From CAVVEQ01 sp963802095 (GTDB lineage: Bacteria; Chloroflexota; Anaerolineae; Anaerolineales; Anaerolineaceae): a stretch of DNA of 64,000 nucleotides. Below, one piece after another: positions 45,971 through 56,052 of this stretch (the first letter of the stretch is position 1; each line of letters starts with the position of its first letter). Position numbers and translations under genes: made by a program. The notes beneath the pieces were generated by a model, which saw only the letters and a program-made list of their open reading frames with translations, did no database searches and had not been told where the DNA came from. Where the stretch lies: the NCBI GenBank assembly GCA_963802095.1, contig CAWDHI010000009.1, positions 7,570 to 71,569 of the forward strand, in the 5' to 3' direction.

Positions 45971-46468
45971 ATGAGAAGAAATTACCTCTTCATTTTTGCG
46001 ATCATCTTCACAATCTTATCCCTGGGTCTGGCTGGCTGCAGCAAGCGGCCAAAACAGGGAGAGGCGGTGGTGACAGTAACAGGGAAGATCGAGAATACCA
46101 ACCGGGGGGATTCCTACATCCTTCACCAGCTCGATTTCGCAACCAAGGCGACCACAGCTTCGTATAGCGATCCCTGGATCAAGGATACGATCGTCTATAA
46201 GGGGTTGCTGTTGAAGGATATTCTAAAGATCGTCAAACCGGACTCTGGCGCGACCGAGATGGTATTTAAAAATACAAACGGTCAAACCTACACGGTGAGC
46301 ATTGGGGATGCCCAGAGTTGGGATATCATGCTGGCTCGCTGGGCGAACGATCAATTGCTTTTTCAGGATAACGGGTATCCCAGTAAACTGGTTTTTCCCG
46401 AAGTAGCCAAAGAAGAATATGGGGCGGATAAGTGGGCCTGGTGGGTGAACGCGATAGAAATAAAATGA
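45971..46468 (+). CDS. Lipoprotein with oxidoreductase molybdopterin-binding-like fold
   Basis: Signal peptide with lipobox LGLAGCSKR. The mature part (about 140 residues) shows VVTVTGKIENTN, then YKGLLLKDILKIVKP, MVFKNTNGQTYTVSI and DKWAWWVNAIEI, which follows the order of the SUOX/YedY molybdopterin-binding fold. I see no cysteine that would ligate molybdenum in the mature domain, so it may be a non-enzymatic family member. Lies 12 nt after the HAD gene and probably in one operon. Confidence 0.65.
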   Translation: MRRNYLFIFAIIFTILSLGLAGCSKRPKQGEAVVTVTGKIENTNRGDSYILHQLDFATKATTASYSDPWIKDTIVYKGLLLKDILKIVKPDSGATEMVFKNTNGQTYTVSIGDAQSWDIMLARWANDQLLFQDNGYPSKLVFPEVAKEEYGADKWAWWVNAIEIK

Positions 46469-46553
46469 GAAAGAATGATAATCTTTCAAAACGCTGTTTC
46501 CAAGAAGGCATTTTGATTTTTCTCTTACTCGACTCCCATTCCCGCAGGCATTG

Positions 46554-46559
46554 TATAAT
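46554..46559 (+). promoter_or_regulatory. Possible -10 element before the ABC importer operon
   Basis: A TATAAT in the 255-bp gap before the solute-binding protein gene. No good -35 hexamer is visible, and nothing else in the gap is recognisable. Confidence 0.3.
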
Positions 46560-46723
46560 TATTCTTGGAAATTAATTCCATGTTATTTTTACGAACGTGA
46601 TGATATCTTGGCGGGGCACCGAGCATGAATTACCCGAACATTAAATCGGTTTATATGTTGCGGCCTGTTTGCCTTTTGGAAAGTAGTTGCTGAAAATAAT
46701 TTCATACGAAAAATGGAGAAAAA

Positions 46724-48019
46724 ATGAAAAAGTATTTTCGCTTCTTGATTGTCGTCATAATGCTGAGTATAGTGCTCTCAGCTTGCGCTCCAAGTACCCC
46801 CTCCACTTCGACCACCAATGCCAGTACGATTGTGATCCGGGCTGGCACGGGGGATGGTGGTGATGGGTTGACTCCTCATCAACAGATCATCCAGAACTTT
46901 GAGGACCAAAACCCAAATGTGATTGTCCAGCTTGAGCCAGTCTCTGGGCGCGATTACTATGCCCGTTTACTTACCCAGCTGTCGGCCAAGGCAGCCCCAG
47001 ATATCATGCAAATCGGGGATGACGCGGTACCTTCCTTTGTATCCAAGAATGCTTATATCCCTCTTGATACATATCTTAAGAACAGCAACTTTGACACCAG
47101 CATATATCTGCCAGGATTGTTAGATCCGGGCAAGGTTGATGGCAAGCAATATCTCCTCCCCAAAGACTACTCACCGCTGGCTGTGTATTACAACAAGAGG
47201 CTTTTTGATGAAGCAAACGTTCCATACCCAGTCGAGGGTTGGACCTGGGAGGATCTGCTCTCCACCGCTCAAAAGCTGACAATGAAGGATACCTCTGGAA
47301 AGGTGACCCAGTGGGGTATCCAGTTGCCGGCAGCCTGGACCACTGGCTTTGAATACTGGGTAGCAGCTGCAGGTGGTTCACTTATCAGCAAGGATGGCAC
47401 AAGCTTTATCGGCTCCATGGATTCACCCGAAGTAGCCAGGGCTGTACAGTTCTATGCTGATCTGTACAATAAATACGAGGTTGCTCCTCAACCGGCAGAT
47501 ATGAATTCCTTTGGTGGGGGAAATAGCGAATTCGCAAATGGTAAAGCGGCAATGATGCTTTTTGGGCGTTGGCCTCAAGGTGGCTTGAAAACCAATCCCA
47601 ATATTTCTCTGGGAGTGGTGGCTCCGCCGAAGGATAAAGTTCGTGCAAACATCCTTTTCTGGGGTGGTTTTGGTATTGCATCCTCATCTAAAGAAGCCGA
47701 TACTGCCTTCAAATACCTGAGTTTTGTCTCCGGTGAGCCTGGTGCTCAGGTTTGGAAAGATTGGGCGCTGCCGGCGGTCAAGAGCGTCGCCGATTCTTCC
47801 GGTTTATCCAAAGACCCGATAGAGGGTGTATGGATTGGGGAACTTAATTACCTGATCCCCCGTGCTTACACTTTCACTCCTTACTGGAATGAAACAGCGG
47901 ACCCTGCATTGCGAAAAGTACTCGAATCGGTCATCCTTGATCCGAATGCCGACGTGAATGCTCTTCTAACCCAGGCTGCCAAAGATGCCCAGGCTGCCCT
48001 GAATAAAATAGAAGAATAG
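46724..48019 (+). CDS. Carbohydrate ABC transporter solute-binding lipoprotein
   Basis: Extracytoplasmic binding protein of a CUT1-type sugar importer. Lipobox VLSACAPST, then VIRAGTGDGGDG, IIQNFEDQNPNVIVQLEPVSG, KAAPDIMQIGDDAVPSF, LLPKDYSPLAVYYNKRLFDEANVPYP and GKAAMMLFGRWP, the family 1 extracellular binding pattern. 431 residues. Followed by two permeases. Proximity to sulfatase genes suggests a sulfated or plant/algal glycan fragment as ligand, but that is inference. Confidence 0.92.
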   Translation: MKKYFRFLIVVIMLSIVLSACAPSTPSTSTTNASTIVIRAGTGDGGDGLTPHQQIIQNFEDQNPNVIVQLEPVSGRDYYARLLTQLSAKAAPDIMQIGDDAVPSFVSKNAYIPLDTYLKNSNFDTSIYLPGLLDPGKVDGKQYLLPKDYSPLAVYYNKRLFDEANVPYPVEGWTWEDLLSTAQKLTMKDTSGKVTQWGIQLPAAWTTGFEYWVAAAGGSLISKDGTSFIGSMDSPEVARAVQFYADLYNKYEVAPQPADMNSFGGGNSEFANGKAAMMLFGRWPQGGLKTNPNISLGVVAPPKDKVRANILFWGGFGIASSSKEADTAFKYLSFVSGEPGAQVWKDWALPAVKSVADSSGLSKDPIEGVWIGELNYLIPRAYTFTPYWNETADPALRKVLESVILDPNADVNALLTQAAKDAQAALNKIEE

Positions 48020-48123
48020 CGCTGTCACAATTGATTTAATGGAGGGTTATGTGAGCCAGCTTTGCTTTTCCACATTACCCTCCACACCCTATTTTCTTAG
48101 GTAATTCAGAAAAATATTTTGCA

Positions 48124-49014
48124 TTGCGATCTTTGCAGAAAAAAGAAGCGCTGAGTTTTTACATCACCATATCGCCTTGGCTGATTGGTTTTTTGCTTTT
48201 CACTGCCGGACCGATGATGATCTCTCTTTGGACCAGCTTTACTGACTGGGATCTGTTAACTACTCCACAGTGGGTGTGGTTGGAAAATTATCGTAATCTA
48301 GCGACGGATCCGCTCTTCATCCAATCAATTAAGGTTACCTTGGCATATACCGCAGTGTATGTCCCCCTCGATCTGGTTGGTGGACTGCTTCTGGCGCTTC
48401 TAGTTCTCCCGCGTTTCACGGGAGTTGGTGTTTTTCGCACTATTTTCTATATGCCAACAGTCTTTTCCGGTGTGGCTTTTGTGGTGGTGTGGCTTTGGAT
48501 GCTCAATCCTAATGGAGGCTTGGTAAATCTCATCCTTGGTTGGTTTGGTATTGTCGGACCTCGCTGGCTGCTCGATCCTAATTATGCCCTATGGGCTCTG
48601 GTGATGATGACTTTCTGGGGGTGGGGTCGTTCCATGGCTCTTTATCTGGGAGGGATGCAGAGTATCCCTGGTGAACTGTATGAAGCAGCAGCCATGGATG
48701 GAGCAGGCAGATTCCGCCAATTTTTAACGATCACCCTACCTTTGCTTTCCCCTACCATCTTCTTCATCCTGGTGTTGAGCGTAATTGCCACTTTCCAAAC
48801 TTTCACCAGCGCATTTGTAGCAACCAATGGAGGTCCGCTCGACTCGACCCTTTTCCTTGTCTTATATATCTACCGCCAAGCTTTCGAGTACTTCAATATG
48901 GGATATGCGGCTGCCATGTCTTGGGTGTTATTCGTCATTATTATGACTTTAACCCTTTTATTGACGCGCAGTCAGAAATTTTGGGTTTTTTATCTCGGAG
49001 ATCGAAGCGAATGA
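48124..49014 (+). CDS. Sugar ABC transporter permease (MalF/UgpA type)
   Basis: First membrane subunit. Six helices; ISPWLIGFLLFTAGPMMISLWTSFTDWD at the N-terminus and the EAA loop YEAAAMDGAGRFRQFLTITLPLLSP that contacts the ATPase. Starts at TTG 48124; no ATG is available nearby. 296 residues. No ATPase gene is present in the cluster, so a shared ATPase elsewhere in the genome is expected. Confidence 0.92.
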   Translation: MRSLQKKEALSFYITISPWLIGFLLFTAGPMMISLWTSFTDWDLLTTPQWVWLENYRNLATDPLFIQSIKVTLAYTAVYVPLDLVGGLLLALLVLPRFTGVGVFRTIFYMPTVFSGVAFVVVWLWMLNPNGGLVNLILGWFGIVGPRWLLDPNYALWALVMMTFWGWGRSMALYLGGMQSIPGELYEAAAMDGAGRFRQFLTITLPLLSPTIFFILVLSVIATFQTFTSAFVATNGGPLDSTLFLVLYIYRQAFEYFNMGYAAAMSWVLFVIIMTLTLLLTRSQKFWVFYLGDRSE

Positions 49015-49056
49015 CCACGTTTATAAATTCATTCATCAATCAAGAAGATCAATGAT

Positions 49057-49908
49057 ATGAAGGAACACTCAACCCCCATTTTACAACTGCGTGGTTGGCG
49101 TCGAACCCTTCGCATTATTTTAATCGCTGCGGTGGCTGTTTTATTTTTAGCTCCTGCTCTGTGGATGATATCTTCCTCTCTCAAACCTGATTACGAGATT
49201 TTTGCTAATCCACCTACCATTTGGCCAACCAGCCCGCGATGGCAGAATTATACGGAGGCGCTGACTTCTCTGCCCTTCGGTCGCTTTGCCATCAACACCA
49301 TGATCATCGCACTTGGTTCAATTATCGGGCACGTTCTGTCTTGCTCGATCGTGGCCTATGGTTTTGCCCGCCTGCAAGCTCCGGGCAAAGGCTTCTTCTT
49401 TATCCTAATGCTGTCTACCCTCATGCTGCCTTATCCGGTCACCATGGTACCGCTTTTCATAATTTATTCTAAATTGGGGCTAATCAACAGTTTCACCCCT
49501 CTGATCTTACCAACTTTCTTTGGCAATGCTTTATATATCTTCCTGTTACGCCAATCATTCAAGCAAGTCCCCCTCGACCTGGAAGATGCTGCCCGAATGG
49601 ACGGAGCTGGTGTTTTCCAGGTGTTGACAAATGTGGTCTTACCGCTTTCACGACCAGCGCTAGCAATTGTTGCGATTTTTAGCTTCCAGGCTGCCTGGAA
49701 TGATTTCCTGGGACCTCTGATTTTCTTGCATAACCAATCACTTTATACGCTTCAGCTTGGATTGAGTCTTTTTCGAGGCGCGTACAATGTTCAGTGGGCC
49801 TACCTGATGGCAGCTTCTCTGGTTGTAACGCTGCCAGTTATTGTCATCTTCTTCTTTACACAGAAATCCTTCATAGAGGGTGTCGGGTTTACGGGCACAA
49901 AAACCTGA
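49057..49908 (+). CDS. Sugar ABC transporter permease (MalG/UgpE type)
   Basis: Second membrane subunit. PALWMISSSLKPDYEIFANPPTIWP near the N-terminus is typical; the EAA loop is LEDAARMDGAGVFQVLTNVVLPLSRPALA, and the C-terminus GVGFTGTKT matches the UgpE/MalG end. 283 residues. Gene order binding protein-permease-permease with no ATPase is common for CUT1 systems in this kind of genome. Confidence 0.92.
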   Translation: MKEHSTPILQLRGWRRTLRIILIAAVAVLFLAPALWMISSSLKPDYEIFANPPTIWPTSPRWQNYTEALTSLPFGRFAINTMIIALGSIIGHVLSCSIVAYGFARLQAPGKGFFFILMLSTLMLPYPVTMVPLFIIYSKLGLINSFTPLILPTFFGNALYIFLLRQSFKQVPLDLEDAARMDGAGVFQVLTNVVLPLSRPALAIVAIFSFQAAWNDFLGPLIFLHNQSLYTLQLGLSLFRGAYNVQWAYLMAASLVVTLPVIVIFFFTQKSFIEGVGFTGTKT

Positions 49909-50032
49909 TTCCATCCTATTCGGATTAAACTGTTCTTCCAATAAAATGTCCCAATTTATTTTCTCTGGATCGTGCACATCTTACTGCCGCGCACGGTGGC
50001 ACAGATAATTTAACTTCCACCATTGGTTTAAC

Positions 50033-50573
50033 TCCGCGATATGGCAGACGCTATAACGAACTCACCTACCAACCCATGCAGGAACTTCTGAACCTTCTGC
50101 GGGCAAATGACTTCAAGAACTTCATCGTTTCGGGCGGCGGCGCAGACTTCATGCGCGTCTGGGTCGAGCGCGTCTACGGAATACCGCCGGAGCAGGTTGT
50201 CGGTTCGACAGCGCGAACGACATTTGAGCTTCGCGATAGTGGACCTGTGCTGACAAAGACACTCGACTATCTGTTCGTGAACGACAAGGAGGGCAAGCCG
50301 GTCGGCATTCATCAGTTTATCGGCCGGCGTCCTGCGATTTGTTGTGGAAACAGTGACGGTGACCACGCGATGTTACAGTACACTACGATTAACAACCCGC
50401 GCCCTAGTTTCGGCCTCATCGTCCACCATACAGATGGTGAACGCGAATATGCCTACGACGCCAAGACCAAGAGCACCGGCAAGCTTGTCGAAGCCCTGAA
50501 GGAGGCTCCCAAGCGTGGCTGGCTCGTTGTGGACATGAAGCAGGACTGGAAGGCCATCTTCCGGCCCGAGTAG
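50033..50573 (+). pseudogene. Truncated C-terminal fragment of the 2H-HAD fusion gene
   Basis: Duplicate of the last 180 codons of the gene at 54496-56052, with three synonymous or near-silent changes and one Asp-to-Asn. It retains HAD motifs II-IV (NFIVSGGGADFMR, GRRPAICCGNSDGDHAM) but lacks the nucleophile DNDG and the phosphoesterase half, so it cannot be active. An internal ATG at 50076 would give a 165-residue product. Confidence 0.88.
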
Positions 50574-51319
50574 AGGAAACCCGTAAATGTGTGCCATTGT
50601 GCAGCGCGCCGAATGCTTCTTATTGGAATTTGAATTCAGCGGGATCTCACCTGAGTTTTCACAGTCAAAAAAAGATCGCATTAATAAAACTCGATAAACT
50701 GTATAATTTAAGATACTACTGAAATGATCAAATCTCTCATCGAAAACTGGCGAATTGATCGCAAGAACCTTTCGAGCGATTTTCTCTCCGCGCTCACGCT
50801 GGGGATCTCAAGCATCCCGGATAGCATGGCTTCCGCAATACTCGCCGGGATCAATCCGCTCACCGGTCTTTACACGATGATCATCGCTACTCCGATCGGC
50901 GCTCTGTTCACCAGCTCGGTGTTCATGCACATCTCGACCACCAGCGCGCTTTCGCTGGCGGTGGGTAGCTCACTGGCAGGTTATTCGGGGGACGAGAAAC
51001 TGCAGATGGTTTTCGTACTTGCCCTGATGGTCGGGGTCATCCAGATCACCCTTGGTATATTGAAGATGGGTTTTTTGGTAAGGTTTGTGCCCTATTCGGT
51101 AATGACAGGATTCCTTAATGGTGTAGCAGTATTAATCATCCTGGGTCAGCTCGAAGATTTTACCGGTTACCGCAGTGAGTTTTCGAACCGGGTTGTTCGG
51201 GCTTTTGTTACATTATTGAATATTAACCAAATCGTGCTTTCCACCCTGGTCGTGGGAATGGTGACCATCGGCCTCATCGTCTTGTTTGGCAGGATCAAGA
51301 AACTGGAAAAATTTTCGCT
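50033..51319 (+). repeat. 1287-bp direct repeat, copy 1
   Basis: Aligns without gaps to 55512-56798 (constant offset 5479); I count 13 mismatches. Five of them fall within ten bases of the SulP start region (GCAATACTC versus GCGCTTCTG), so they are not evenly spread. Both ends cut genes: the left end removes the N-terminal part of the HAD fusion, and the right end cuts SulP after about 198 codons. Confidence 0.93.
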
Positions 51320-51332
51320 ATCATATAATTGA
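50724..51332 (+). pseudogene. Truncated N-terminal fragment of SulP transporter gene
   Basis: Duplicate of the first 198 codons of the gene at 56203. It keeps the promoter-like TATAAT region, ATG and about six membrane segments, then leaves the repeat at 51319 and stops at 51332 after four foreign codons. Relative to the intact copy it has Leu-to-Ile, Ala-to-Glu and Asp-to-Val changes. It lacks the rest of the transporter and the STAS domain. Confidence 0.9.
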
Positions 51333-51348
51333 TTTGCCGATTACAAAA

Positions 51349-52728
51349 ATGGTTGAATCAAAAAAATTTCCGACATTCAAAATCAGGCCAAAAGACACCC
51401 CGTCGGCATTTCACCTGCTGGCAAAACCCTCCGGTGCAGTCTGCAACCTGGATTGCGCATATTGTTTTTTTCTGGATAAAGAAAGCCTTTATCCGGGAAG
51501 TGATTTTCGAATGACTCCCGCAACGCAGGAGCAATACATCAGGCAGTTGATCGAATCCCACCAAACGGATGACGTGAACATTGCCTGGCAGGGGGGTGAA
51601 CCCACATTGATGGGGCTCGATTTTTACCGTCACTCCATGGAGTTAGTGGAAAAATACCGCCGCCCTGGTATGCGCTTCCTGCATACGATGCAGACGAATG
51701 GAACCCTGCTGGATGATGCATGGGCGGAATTCTTCAAGGAGCATAGTTTCCTGATCGGGATCAGCCTGGATGGACCAAAGGATCTGCATGATGTTTACCG
51801 GCTTGATAAAGGTGGGCATCCCACGTTTGACCAGGTGATTCGCGGATTGCGACTTCTCCAAAAGCATGGGGTTGATTACAACATCCTTACCGCTGTTAAC
51901 CGGGTAAACGCGGATTACCCTCTGGAAGTCTATCGATTTTTACGAGAGGGAGCCGGCACAACCTGGATGCAATTCATACCAGTGGTGGAACGGACGCAGG
52001 AAAACCAGCAAAACGATTCCCCGGTTTCGGACCGCTCGGTCTTGCCGGCGCAATTCGGCCGGTTTCTCTCCGTGATATTTGATGAATGGGTGCGTAACGA
52101 TGTGGGCTGCATCTTTGTGCAGACCTTTGAAGCCACCTTGCGGAATTGGCTGGGAATGAATTCTTCCGGGATGTGTGTCTTTAATGAAACTTGCGGGACC
52201 GGTGTCGCCCTGGAGCACAATGGCGACCTGTATTCCTGCGATCATTTTGTGGACCCGGAATACCTGCTTGGAAATATCCAGAACGAACATATAATTAATA
52301 TGGTCGCCTCTCCCAGGCAACGGAAATTTGGTTCGGATAAACGGGACTCCCTGCCGAGATACTGCAGAGACTGTTCAGTGAAATTCGCTTGTCACGGAGA
52401 GTGCCCCAAGAACCGATTTTTGTACTCTCCAGATGGTGAACCGAACCTGAATTACCTGTGTGACGGCTACAAAGATTTCTTCAACCATGCCAGTTTTCCG
52501 ATGAAGCTCATGGCTGGGATCATCCGCCACGGACGGGATGCCAAGGAGGTCATGGAGATACTTAACCAGACATTTTCTACCACCAACCGCCTGGATCCAT
52601 GCCCATGCGGAAGTGGGTTAAAATTCAAGAATTGTCATGGTGCTCAACCCCGAGAGGTGAAAAGGAAGGAAATCCCCAACCCAGAATCTCGTTCACAAGT
52701 AATGGAAGAGAAACATACCCGCTATTAG
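51349..52728 (+). CDS. Anaerobic sulfatase-maturating radical SAM enzyme
   Basis: Converts the active-site Cys or Ser of sulfatases to formylglycine. Radical SAM motif CNLDCAYCFF (about residue 33), then QGGEPTLMGLDFY, the SPASM-domain cysteines (CVFNETCGTGVALEHNGDLYSCDHF and YCRDCSVKFACHGECPKNRF), and a C-terminal SEC-C zinc motif PCPCGSGLKFKNCHG. Start is ATG 51349, just downstream of the repeat end. 459 residues. Followed 72 nt later by a Cys-type sulfatase, its likely substrate. Confidence 0.94.
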   Translation: MVESKKFPTFKIRPKDTPSAFHLLAKPSGAVCNLDCAYCFFLDKESLYPGSDFRMTPATQEQYIRQLIESHQTDDVNIAWQGGEPTLMGLDFYRHSMELVEKYRRPGMRFLHTMQTNGTLLDDAWAEFFKEHSFLIGISLDGPKDLHDVYRLDKGGHPTFDQVIRGLRLLQKHGVDYNILTAVNRVNADYPLEVYRFLREGAGTTWMQFIPVVERTQENQQNDSPVSDRSVLPAQFGRFLSVIFDEWVRNDVGCIFVQTFEATLRNWLGMNSSGMCVFNETCGTGVALEHNGDLYSCDHFVDPEYLLGNIQNEHIINMVASPRQRKFGSDKRDSLPRYCRDCSVKFACHGECPKNRFLYSPDGEPNLNYLCDGYKDFFNHASFPMKLMAGIIRHGRDAKEVMEILNQTFSTTNRLDPCPCGSGLKFKNCHGAQPREVKRKEIPNPESRSQVMEEKHTRY

Positions 52729-52800
52729 ATAGTCATTAGGCGGGACTGTATTAGAACAACAAATGGGATCAGGTAAATTACCTAGAAAGAGTTGATTAAC

Positions 52801-54336
52801 ATGCCGAACGGAAAACCAAATATTCTCGTGATATGGGGGGATGACATTGGGATCACCAACCTTAGCTGCTACAGTGATGGTTTGATGGGTTACCGAACTC
52901 CCAATATCGACCGCATTGCAAACGAAGGTATGCGCTTCACAGATTCCTATGGCCAGCAGAGCTGCACTGCCGGACGCTCTGCCTTCATCACCGGGCAAAA
53001 CCCTTACCGCACCGGCCTTACCAAGGTAGGAATGCCCGGGTCAGACATCGGCTTGCAGGCGGAAGACGCAACCATTGCTGAGCTTCTGAAACCGCTTGGG
53101 TACGCCACTGGCCAGTTCGGCAAGAACCACTTCGGCGACAGGAACAAATACCTGCCCACCGCCCATGGATTCGATGAATTCTTCGGCAACCTTTATCACC
53201 TCAATGCCGATGAAGAACCGGAGCATGTTGATTATCCGTCCGATGCCGAATTCCCCAATTTCAAGAAAAATTTTGGCCCGCGTGGTGTGATCCATTCCTG
53301 GGCGACAGACGAGGATGACCCTACCGAGGAACCGCGCTGGGGCAGGGTGGGTAAGCAAAAGATCGAAGATACTGGACCGTTGACCCGCAAGCGCATGGAA
53401 ACCTGCGACCTAGAATTTCTGGATGCTGCCAAGAAATTTATCAAAAAAGCTCATTCCGATGAGAAGCCCTTCTTCGTCTGGTTCAATACCACCTGGATGC
53501 ATTTCCGTGTTCATCCGCCGGAGCATGTGCTGGGCCAGGCCGGGCGCTGGCAGTCTTTTTACCATGATGTAATGGTGGAGCACGATAAGCAGGTGGGCCA
53601 GATGCTCGACCTGCTGGACGAGCTGGGCATTACTGAAGATACGATAGTAATGTATTCCACCGATAACGGCCCACACATGAACACCTGGCCAGACGGTGCT
53701 ATGACTCCCTTCCGCAATGAGAAGAATTCCAACTGGGAAGGCGCGTTTCGTATCCCGGAACTAGTGCGATGGCCTGGCAAGATCAAAGCAGGAACAGTTT
53801 CAAACGAGATAATCAGCCACACCGATTGGCTTCCTACGCTCCTGGCAGCAGCGGGTGATCCGGATGTTTCTGCAAAATTAAAGAATGGTCACAAGGCTGG
53901 TGATAAGACCTTTAAGGTGCACATTGATGGATACAACTTCCTGCCCTATTTCACCGGCAACGAAGAGAAAGGTCCACGTCCAGGGATAATCTATTTCTCC
54001 GACGATGGTGACCTGGTCGGATTGCGCTACGACAACTGGAAATTCGTCTTCGCCGAGCAACGTGTCCAGGGTACAGTCCAGATCTGGGCGGAGCCGTTCG
54101 TATTCCTGCGTGTACCCAAGATCTTCAACCTGCGAACCGACCCCTTCGAGCGGGCGGATATCACATCCAACACTTACTATGATTGGTTAATCGACCGGAT
54201 CTATCTAACCTACGCGGCGCAGTTCATCGTTCGGGAGTTCCTGAATACATTTGAAGAATTCCCTCCGCGCATGAAGCCAGCGAGCTTTACCGTGGACGAC
54301 ATCATGAAGAAGATGGAACAGAGCTTCGATTACTAA
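52801..54336 (+). CDS. Cys-type sulfatase (arylsulfatase family)
   Basis: Hydrolyses sulfate esters. NILVIWGDDIGITNLSCYSDG is the metal-binding start, and SCTAGRSAFITGQNPYRTGL contains the C-x-A-x-R sequence in which the Cys becomes formylglycine. ATGQFGKNHFGDRNKYLPTAHGFDEFFG and IVMYSTDNGPHMNTWPDG complete the active site. 511 residues, no signal peptide seen, so it may act in the cytoplasm on an imported substrate. Its maturase lies immediately upstream. Confidence 0.93.
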   Translation: MPNGKPNILVIWGDDIGITNLSCYSDGLMGYRTPNIDRIANEGMRFTDSYGQQSCTAGRSAFITGQNPYRTGLTKVGMPGSDIGLQAEDATIAELLKPLGYATGQFGKNHFGDRNKYLPTAHGFDEFFGNLYHLNADEEPEHVDYPSDAEFPNFKKNFGPRGVIHSWATDEDDPTEEPRWGRVGKQKIEDTGPLTRKRMETCDLEFLDAAKKFIKKAHSDEKPFFVWFNTTWMHFRVHPPEHVLGQAGRWQSFYHDVMVEHDKQVGQMLDLLDELGITEDTIVMYSTDNGPHMNTWPDGAMTPFRNEKNSNWEGAFRIPELVRWPGKIKAGTVSNEIISHTDWLPTLLAAAGDPDVSAKLKNGHKAGDKTFKVHIDGYNFLPYFTGNEEKGPRPGIIYFSDDGDLVGLRYDNWKFVFAEQRVQGTVQIWAEPFVFLRVPKIFNLRTDPFERADITSNTYYDWLIDRIYLTYAAQFIVREFLNTFEEFPPRMKPASFTVDDIMKKMEQSFDY

Positions 54337-54343
54337 TCCTCAG

Positions 54344-54400
54344 GGCGAGCGCCAGGCGCAGCCGGCTACGGCGGGTTGCGCCTGCGGCGCGCGTACTCTG
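54344..54400 (+). terminator. GC-rich hairpin after the sulfatase gene
   Basis: GGCGCA-CC...GG-TTGCGCC forms an imperfect stem around 54356-54384. No T-tract until TTTTTTCC at 54411, so a weak terminator call. Confidence 0.35.
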
Positions 54401-54495
54401 TTTTTTCCAAGAATATAAGTATCCAACCTCTGCCATGCGCTGACAACGAGACTAACGAATGACCGATCTTGAACAACTAGGAAAGGTGAAGCCAC

Positions 54496-56052
54496 ATGAC
54501 CTTGACCGCGATTAACGTGCTACTGGTTCCAGATGCGCTTACGGTTGTTAAGGCACAGGCGACAAACGCTCGGTTGCGAGAGGACTATTCGGACGGTTTC
54601 GCCCTCGATGCCAACCACGCGCCGCACATCACCATTCTCCAGCGGTTCGTGCGAACTGCGGACCTCGACGAGGTTGCGAATGCTGTGGCTGAAGTGCTGT
54701 GTACAGAGCAGTCGTTGAAATGGGAAAGTAATGCGGCTAGTTACTATGACCTGGCCTACCAGAATCTCGGGTTGGTGGGAATCGTTATCGAACCGACCGA
54801 AGATCTTCGTCGACTTCAGCAAAGGATCATCGACGCCGTCGCCCCGTTCGCTGTGGAGAAGGGGACAGGCGAGGCCTTTGCGCCCCGCCCCGACGGCAGG
54901 ACGATAAGCCAGCCGACAGTGGACTACGTGAACAACTTCGTCGGACCCCGCACCGGCACGAACTATCACCCTCACCTGACCGTCGGCATAGGTACCCGTG
55001 ACTTTGTGGACGCTTTGAAAGCGGAGCCATTCGACGCCTTCACCGTCCGGCCAGTATCCGTGAGCCTCTACCAGGTGGGTGAATACGGAGTCGCACAGAG
55101 AAAGCTCTATGACCTTTCCACCACTGCTGATCCGCTGCCCTCCTGGAACGATGGCTCCGCCAAACAGGCGATCCTGGCGTTCATCGCCAAGGTGACAAAG
55201 GATGGATCACCCGATTTCTTACCACTGGAAGAACGCATCGCCGTGTTCGATAACGACGGCTGTCTTTGGCCGGAGAATCCAATGCCGTTTCAGGCGGCCT
55301 TTGCCATCGACGAACTGAACCGACGCGTCCTCACTGAGCCCAAGCTCGCTTCGGATCCAATGGTAAAAACCGCCTTGGCCGGCGAATTTGATAAACTCCT
55401 GGAAGGCGAACACTTCGATGGCCTGATGCAGGTCTTGGCGCTCACCCATGCAGGGATGACGACCGACGAGTTTCGTGACGCCGTGGAGGCATGGCTCGCA
55501 TCGGCCAAACATCCGCGATATGGCAGACGCTATGACGAACTCACCTACCAACCCATGCAGGAACTTCTGAACCTTCTGCGGGCAAATGACTTTAAGAACT
55601 TCATCGTTTCGGGCGGCGGCGCAGACTTCATGCGCGTCTGGGTCGAGCGCGTCTACGGAATACCGCCGGAGCAGGTTGTCGGCTCGACGGCGCGAACGAC
55701 ATTTGAGCTTCGCGATAGTGGACCTGTGCTGACAAAGACACTCGACTATCTGTTCGTGAACGACAAGGAGGGCAAGCCGGTCGGCATTCATCAGTTTATC
55801 GGCCGGCGTCCTGCGATTTGTTGTGGAAACAGTGACGGTGACCACGCGATGTTACAGTACACTACGATTAACAACCCGCGCCCTAGTTTCGGCCTCATCG
55901 TCCACCATACAGATGGTGAACGCGAATATGCCTACGACGCCAAGACCAAGAGCACCGGCAAGCTTGTCGAAGCCCTGAAGGAGGCTCCCAAGCGTGGCTG
56001 GCTCGTTGTGGACATGAAGCAGGACTGGAAGGCCATCTTCCGGCCCGAGTAG
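54496..56052 (+). CDS. 2H phosphoesterase-HAD phosphatase fusion protein
   Basis: Two-domain protein of 518 residues. The N-terminal half (about 1-210) has two HxT motifs, APHITILQRF and YHPHLTVGIG, as in 2'-5' RNA ligase/cyclic phosphodiesterase-like 2H enzymes. The C-terminal half (about 235-518) is a HAD hydrolase: IAVFDNDGCLWPENPMPFQ nucleophile, NFIVSGGGADFMR motif II, and CCGNSDGDHAML motif IV. RBS GAAAGG precedes the ATG. The last 541 nt are duplicated at 50033. Substrates unknown. Confidence 0.85.
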   Translation: MTLTAINVLLVPDALTVVKAQATNARLREDYSDGFALDANHAPHITILQRFVRTADLDEVANAVAEVLCTEQSLKWESNAASYYDLAYQNLGLVGIVIEPTEDLRRLQQRIIDAVAPFAVEKGTGEAFAPRPDGRTISQPTVDYVNNFVGPRTGTNYHPHLTVGIGTRDFVDALKAEPFDAFTVRPVSVSLYQVGEYGVAQRKLYDLSTTADPLPSWNDGSAKQAILAFIAKVTKDGSPDFLPLEERIAVFDNDGCLWPENPMPFQAAFAIDELNRRVLTEPKLASDPMVKTALAGEFDKLLEGEHFDGLMQVLALTHAGMTTDEFRDAVEAWLASAKHPRYGRRYDELTYQPMQELLNLLRANDFKNFIVSGGGADFMRVWVERVYGIPPEQVVGSTARTTFELRDSGPVLTKTLDYLFVNDKEGKPVGIHQFIGRRPAICCGNSDGDHAMLQYTTINNPRPSFGLIVHHTDGEREYAYDAKTKSTGKLVEALKEAPKRGWLVVDMKQDWKAIFRPE

